Shown: in pieces, positions 60,426-63,155 of the stretch
Numbering within the stretch: the first letter of the stretch is position 1
How the letters are laid out: each line of letters opens with the position of its first letter
DNA from: an uncultured Muribaculaceae bacterium
GTDB lineage: Bacteria; Bacteroidota; Bacteroidia; Bacteroidales; Muribaculaceae
Length of the DNA stretch: 63,155 nucleotides
Direction: 5' to 3'
NCBI GenBank assembly: GCA_947632485.1
Contig: CANRPJ010000015.1
Location: 1-63,155 of the forward strand
The notes under the pieces: generated by a model
What the model saw: the letters and a program-made list of their open reading frames with translations, nothing else
Database searches by the model: none
Told to the model about the DNA's origin: nothing
Program-made: the position numbers and the translations under genes

Positions 60426-63143
60426 ATGGCTAAAAAAATTTACACCTTCGGCGATGGTAAGGCAGAAGGTAATGCAGGAATGAGAAACCTGCTCGGCGGT
60501 AAAGGCGCTAATCTGGCTGAGATGAATCTGCTTGGAATGCCTGTGCCTCCCGGATTTACAATTACGACTGAAGTCTGCACTGAATATACCCAATACGGCC
60601 GCGACGCTGTCGTAGACGACATCAAGGCTGACGTTGAGAAAGCGATAGCACACGTGGAAAGCCTTACGGGTAAGAAATTTGACGATCCTTCAAATCCTCT
60701 TCTTGTGAGTGTGCGCTCGGGTGCACGCGCATCGATGCCCGGTATGATGGATACCGTGCTGAATCTCGGTATGAATAACGCTACTGTAGCTACTATGGCA
60801 GAGAAGAGCGGTAATCCGCGTTTCGCATGGGATAGCTACCGCCGCTTCGTGCAGATGTATGGCGATGTAGTGCTCGGAATGAAGCCCGCCAAGAAGACCG
60901 ACATTGATCCTTTTGAGGCAATCATGGATCAGGTAAAGAAGGAGAAAGGCGTAGAATTTGATACGGAGCTCGATGTAGAGGATCTCCAGGAGCTCGTGAA
61001 GCGCTTCAAAAAGGCCGTGAAAGATTATACCGGTAAAGATTTTCCTGAGAGTGCCTGGGAGCAGCTCTGGGGAGGTATCTGCGCTGTGTTCGACAGTTGG
61101 ATGAATGAGCGTGCTATCGTGTATCGTCGCATGAATCAGATTCCTGAAGAGTGGGGAACGGCTGTGAACGTGCAGGATATGGTCTATGGCAATATGGGTA
61201 ACAATTCTGCTACCGGTGTGGCCTTCAGCCGCGATGCCGCTACTGGAGAAAATATTTTCAACGGTGAATATCTTATCAATGCTCAGGGTGAGGACGTCGT
61301 TGCCGGTATCCGCACTCCGCAGCAGATCACTATCGAAGGATCACGCCGCTGGGCTGCCCTTCAGGGTATTTCAGAAGAACAGCGCAGAACGAAATATCCT
61401 TCGCTTGAAGAGACCATGCCTGACTGCGCAGCAGAGCTTATAGCTATAGCTCATAAACTCGAAAGCTATTATAAGGATATGCAGGATATGGAGTTCACGA
61501 TTCAGGACGGTAAGCTCTGGATGCTCCAGACCCGCAACGGTAAGCGTACTGGTGAGGCTATGGTGCGCATAGCGATGGATCTTCTTCGCGACGGAATAAT
61601 CGATGAGAAGACTGCCCTGCTTAGAATGGAGCCTCAGAAGCTTGATGAGCTGCTCCACCCCATTTTTGACAAGGCAGCTATGAAGCGTGCTACAGTTGTA
61701 GCGAAAGGTCTTCCCGCTTCTCCGGGTGCAGCTACCGGACATATCGTATTCTCGGCTGATGATGCTGAGGCTTGGGCTGAGCGCAAGAAGAAAGTGGTGC
61801 TCGTGCGTATCGAGACCTCTCCGGAGGATCTGCGCGGTATGGTGGCAGCACAGGGTATTCTTACCAAGCGTGGCGGCATGACGAGCCATGCAGCCGTGGT
61901 GGCTCGCGGAATGGGTAAGTGCTGCGTATCAGGTGCAGGAGAAATCGAGGTAGACTATGTAGCCAAGACTCTGAAATGTGGTGGCAAGACCTTCAAGGAA
62001 GGTGCTTGGATCTCTCTTAACGGTAGCACCGGTGAGGTTTATGACGGACAGGTACCCACTACTGAACCGGAAATCGGTGGCGACTTCGCTGCTATCATGA
62101 ATCTGGCAAGCAAATATGCAAAGACCTTGGTGCGTACGAATGCTGATACTCCTCGCGATGCGACTCAGGCGCGTAAGTTTGGCGCCCAGGGTATCGGTCT
62201 CTGCCGCACGGAGCACATGTTCTTCGAAGGCAACCGTATCAAGGCTGTGCGTGAGATGATTCTTTCGAGCGATGAGGAAGGACGTCGCATGGCTCTTGAT
62301 AAACTTCTTCCGATGCAGCGAGGTGATTTCGAGGGAATCTTCGAGGCTATGGACGGTTATGGAGTTACTATCCGTTTGCTCGATCCCCCGTTGCACGAGT
62401 TTGTGCCTCATCAGACCGCTACAATGCAGGAGCTCGCCGATGATATGGGCATCACTCTTGCTGAGGTGAAGGCTAAGGTTGACTCGCTTGAAGAGTTTAA
62501 CCCGATGCTTGGTCATCGCGGTTGCCGCTTGGGTATCACGTATCCCGAAATTACAGAGATGCAGACCCGCGCTATCCTCGAGGCTGCTCTTGACTGTAAG
62601 CGTAAGGGCATAAAGGTATATCCTGAAATAATGGTACCCCTTGTAGGAACCCTTAAAGAGCTTGAGCATCAGGCTAACATAATCAATGCTACTGCCGCAA
62701 AGGTATTTGATGAGAGAGCCGACACGATCCCCTATAAGGTAGGTACGATGATCGAGGTGCCTCGCGCTGCTCTTACCGCAAATCAGATAGCAGAAGTGGC
62801 TGACTTCTTCTCGTTCGGAACCAACGACTTGACCCAGATGACATTTGGCTATAGCCGTGATGATGCTCCGAAGTTCCTCAAATATTATACTGAAATTGGT
62901 ATTCTTAAGGTAGATCCGTTTGAGGTGCTTGATCAGGAAGGTGTAGGTCAGCTTGTTAAGATGGGTGTAGAGAAAGGCCGTGCTACTAAACCAGACCTCA
63001 AAGTAGGTATTTGTGGTGAGCATGGTGGAGAGCCCTCAAGTGTGAAGTTCTGCGCTAAGCTTGGCATGAACTACGTAAGCTGCTCACCCTTCAGAGTGCC
63101 TATTGCTCGCGTAGCCGCGGCGCAGGCTGCAATCGAAGACTAA
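60426..63143 (+). CDS. ppdK: Pyruvate, phosphate dikinase
   Basis: Interconverts pyruvate, ATP and phosphate with PEP, AMP and pyrophosphate in central carbon metabolism. The domain order is ATP-grasp (FGDGKAEGNAGMRNLLGGKG at the start), phosphohistidine domain with H488 in GGMTSHAAVVARGMG, and the PEP/pyruvate barrel with GLCRTEHMFF, NPMLGHRGCRLG, FSFGTNDLTQMTFGYSRDD and CSPFRVPIARVAAAQ carrying the catalytic Cys. Length 905 is typical. Complete, ending 12 bp before the window edge. No clear -7 box is visible in the 54 bp before the adjacent leader. Confidence 0.97.
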   Translation: MAKKIYTFGDGKAEGNAGMRNLLGGKGANLAEMNLLGMPVPPGFTITTEVCTEYTQYGRDAVVDDIKADVEKAIAHVESLTGKKFDDPSNPLLVSVRSGARASMPGMMDTVLNLGMNNATVATMAEKSGNPRFAWDSYRRFVQMYGDVVLGMKPAKKTDIDPFEAIMDQVKKEKGVEFDTELDVEDLQELVKRFKKAVKDYTGKDFPESAWEQLWGGICAVFDSWMNERAIVYRRMNQIPEEWGTAVNVQDMVYGNMGNNSATGVAFSRDAATGENIFNGEYLINAQGEDVVAGIRTPQQITIEGSRRWAALQGISEEQRRTKYPSLEETMPDCAAELIAIAHKLESYYKDMQDMEFTIQDGKLWMLQTRNGKRTGEAMVRIAMDLLRDGIIDEKTALLRMEPQKLDELLHPIFDKAAMKRATVVAKGLPASPGAATGHIVFSADDAEAWAERKKKVVLVRIETSPEDLRGMVAAQGILTKRGGMTSHAAVVARGMGKCCVSGAGEIEVDYVAKTLKCGGKTFKEGAWISLNGSTGEVYDGQVPTTEPEIGGDFAAIMNLASKYAKTLVRTNADTPRDATQARKFGAQGIGLCRTEHMFFEGNRIKAVREMILSSDEEGRRMALDKLLPMQRGDFEGIFEAMDGYGVTIRLLDPPLHEFVPHQTATMQELADDMGITLAEVKAKVDSLEEFNPMLGHRGCRLGITYPEITEMQTRAILEAALDCKRKGIKVYPEIMVPLVGTLKELEHQANIINATAAKVFDERADTIPYKVGTMIEVPRAALTANQIAEVADFFSFGTNDLTQMTFGYSRDDAPKFLKYYTEIGILKVDPFEVLDQEGVGQLVKMGVEKGRATKPDLKVGICGEHGGEPSSVKFCAKLGMNYVSCSPFRVPIARVAAAQAAIED

Positions 63144-63155
63144 GAGTAGTATACT

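Noticed and set aside
61929..63023. A 364-codon open frame antisense to ppdK
   Set aside because: Shadow of a conserved gene with no recognisable domain or promoter.

Overview
The window is a contiguous piece of a Bacteroidales chromosome, most likely from a gut Muribaculaceae-type organism (inference). The evidence is: recurring TAnnTTTG -7 promoter boxes with TTTG about 20 bp upstream, which is the Bacteroidetes consensus; DUF4296, DUF4491, DUF3737 and HU/SPOR family proteins; a eukaryote-like IleS; a 665-residue urocanase; and the C-terminus of a TonB-receptor-type barrel at the left edge. I see no tRNA, rRNA, CRISPR array, insertion sequence or phage module.

Layout. 1-4.7 kb: the end of an outer-membrane barrel gene, a strong bidirectional terminator, then leftward genes for an HU-TM-SPOR protein, a TPR protein and DsbD. 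4.8-10.4 kb: a rightward operon of IorA, IorB, a PLP aminotransferase, an acyl-CoA:acetate CoA-transferase and a GNAT protein, which reads as an aromatic amino-acid oxidation route ending in CoA transfer to acetate. 10.4-11.2 kb: an AT-rich gap with a palindrome upstream of an HTH regulator. 11.2-16 kb: the regulator, a DUF389 membrane protein and a solitary MmeI-like restriction-modification enzyme. 16-22.5 kb: ddl, ileS, lspA and a DUF4296 lipoprotein. 22.5-23 kb: a repeat-rich convergent gap. 23-33.1 kb: a seven-gene leftward run (aminotransferase, ABC-F ATPase, M13 peptidase, metX, hom, aroE, comEC). 33.3-35.6 kb: DUF3737, a PatB-type lyase and a DUF418 remnant. 35.6-39.3 kb: VKOR-type membrane oxidase, CPHC thioredoxin and an EF-G paralogue. 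39.5-45.7 kb: hemW, then two SGNH hydrolases, a GH127-like enzyme and an alpha/beta esterase. 45.9-50.9 kb: small membrane proteins, an SPFH protein, an alpha/beta hydrolase with a membrane-anchored Mur ligase, and an ECF sigma factor. 51.1-58.9 kb: a complete histidine-to-glutamate operon (hutU, ftcD, hutI, cyclodeaminase, hutH) flanked by two nitroreductases. 58.8-63.1 kb: rlmD and ppdK.

The observations I rate highest are these. First, an intergenic inverted-repeat element has three copies, each with TTGACA and TGTCAA separated by exactly 49 nt; two copies bracket an array of three perfect hairpins. Second, an EF-G paralogue has the switch-II catalytic histidine replaced by serine. Third, one protein joins an HU-like DNA-binding domain through a membrane helix to a peptidoglycan-binding SPOR domain. 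Fourth, a Mur ligase has its usual N-terminal substrate domain replaced by membrane helices. Fifth, the IorAB operon carries a CoA-transferase and its IorA lacks the C-terminal ferredoxin domain. All functional statements come from sequence motifs and family knowledge; no search or structure prediction was run.
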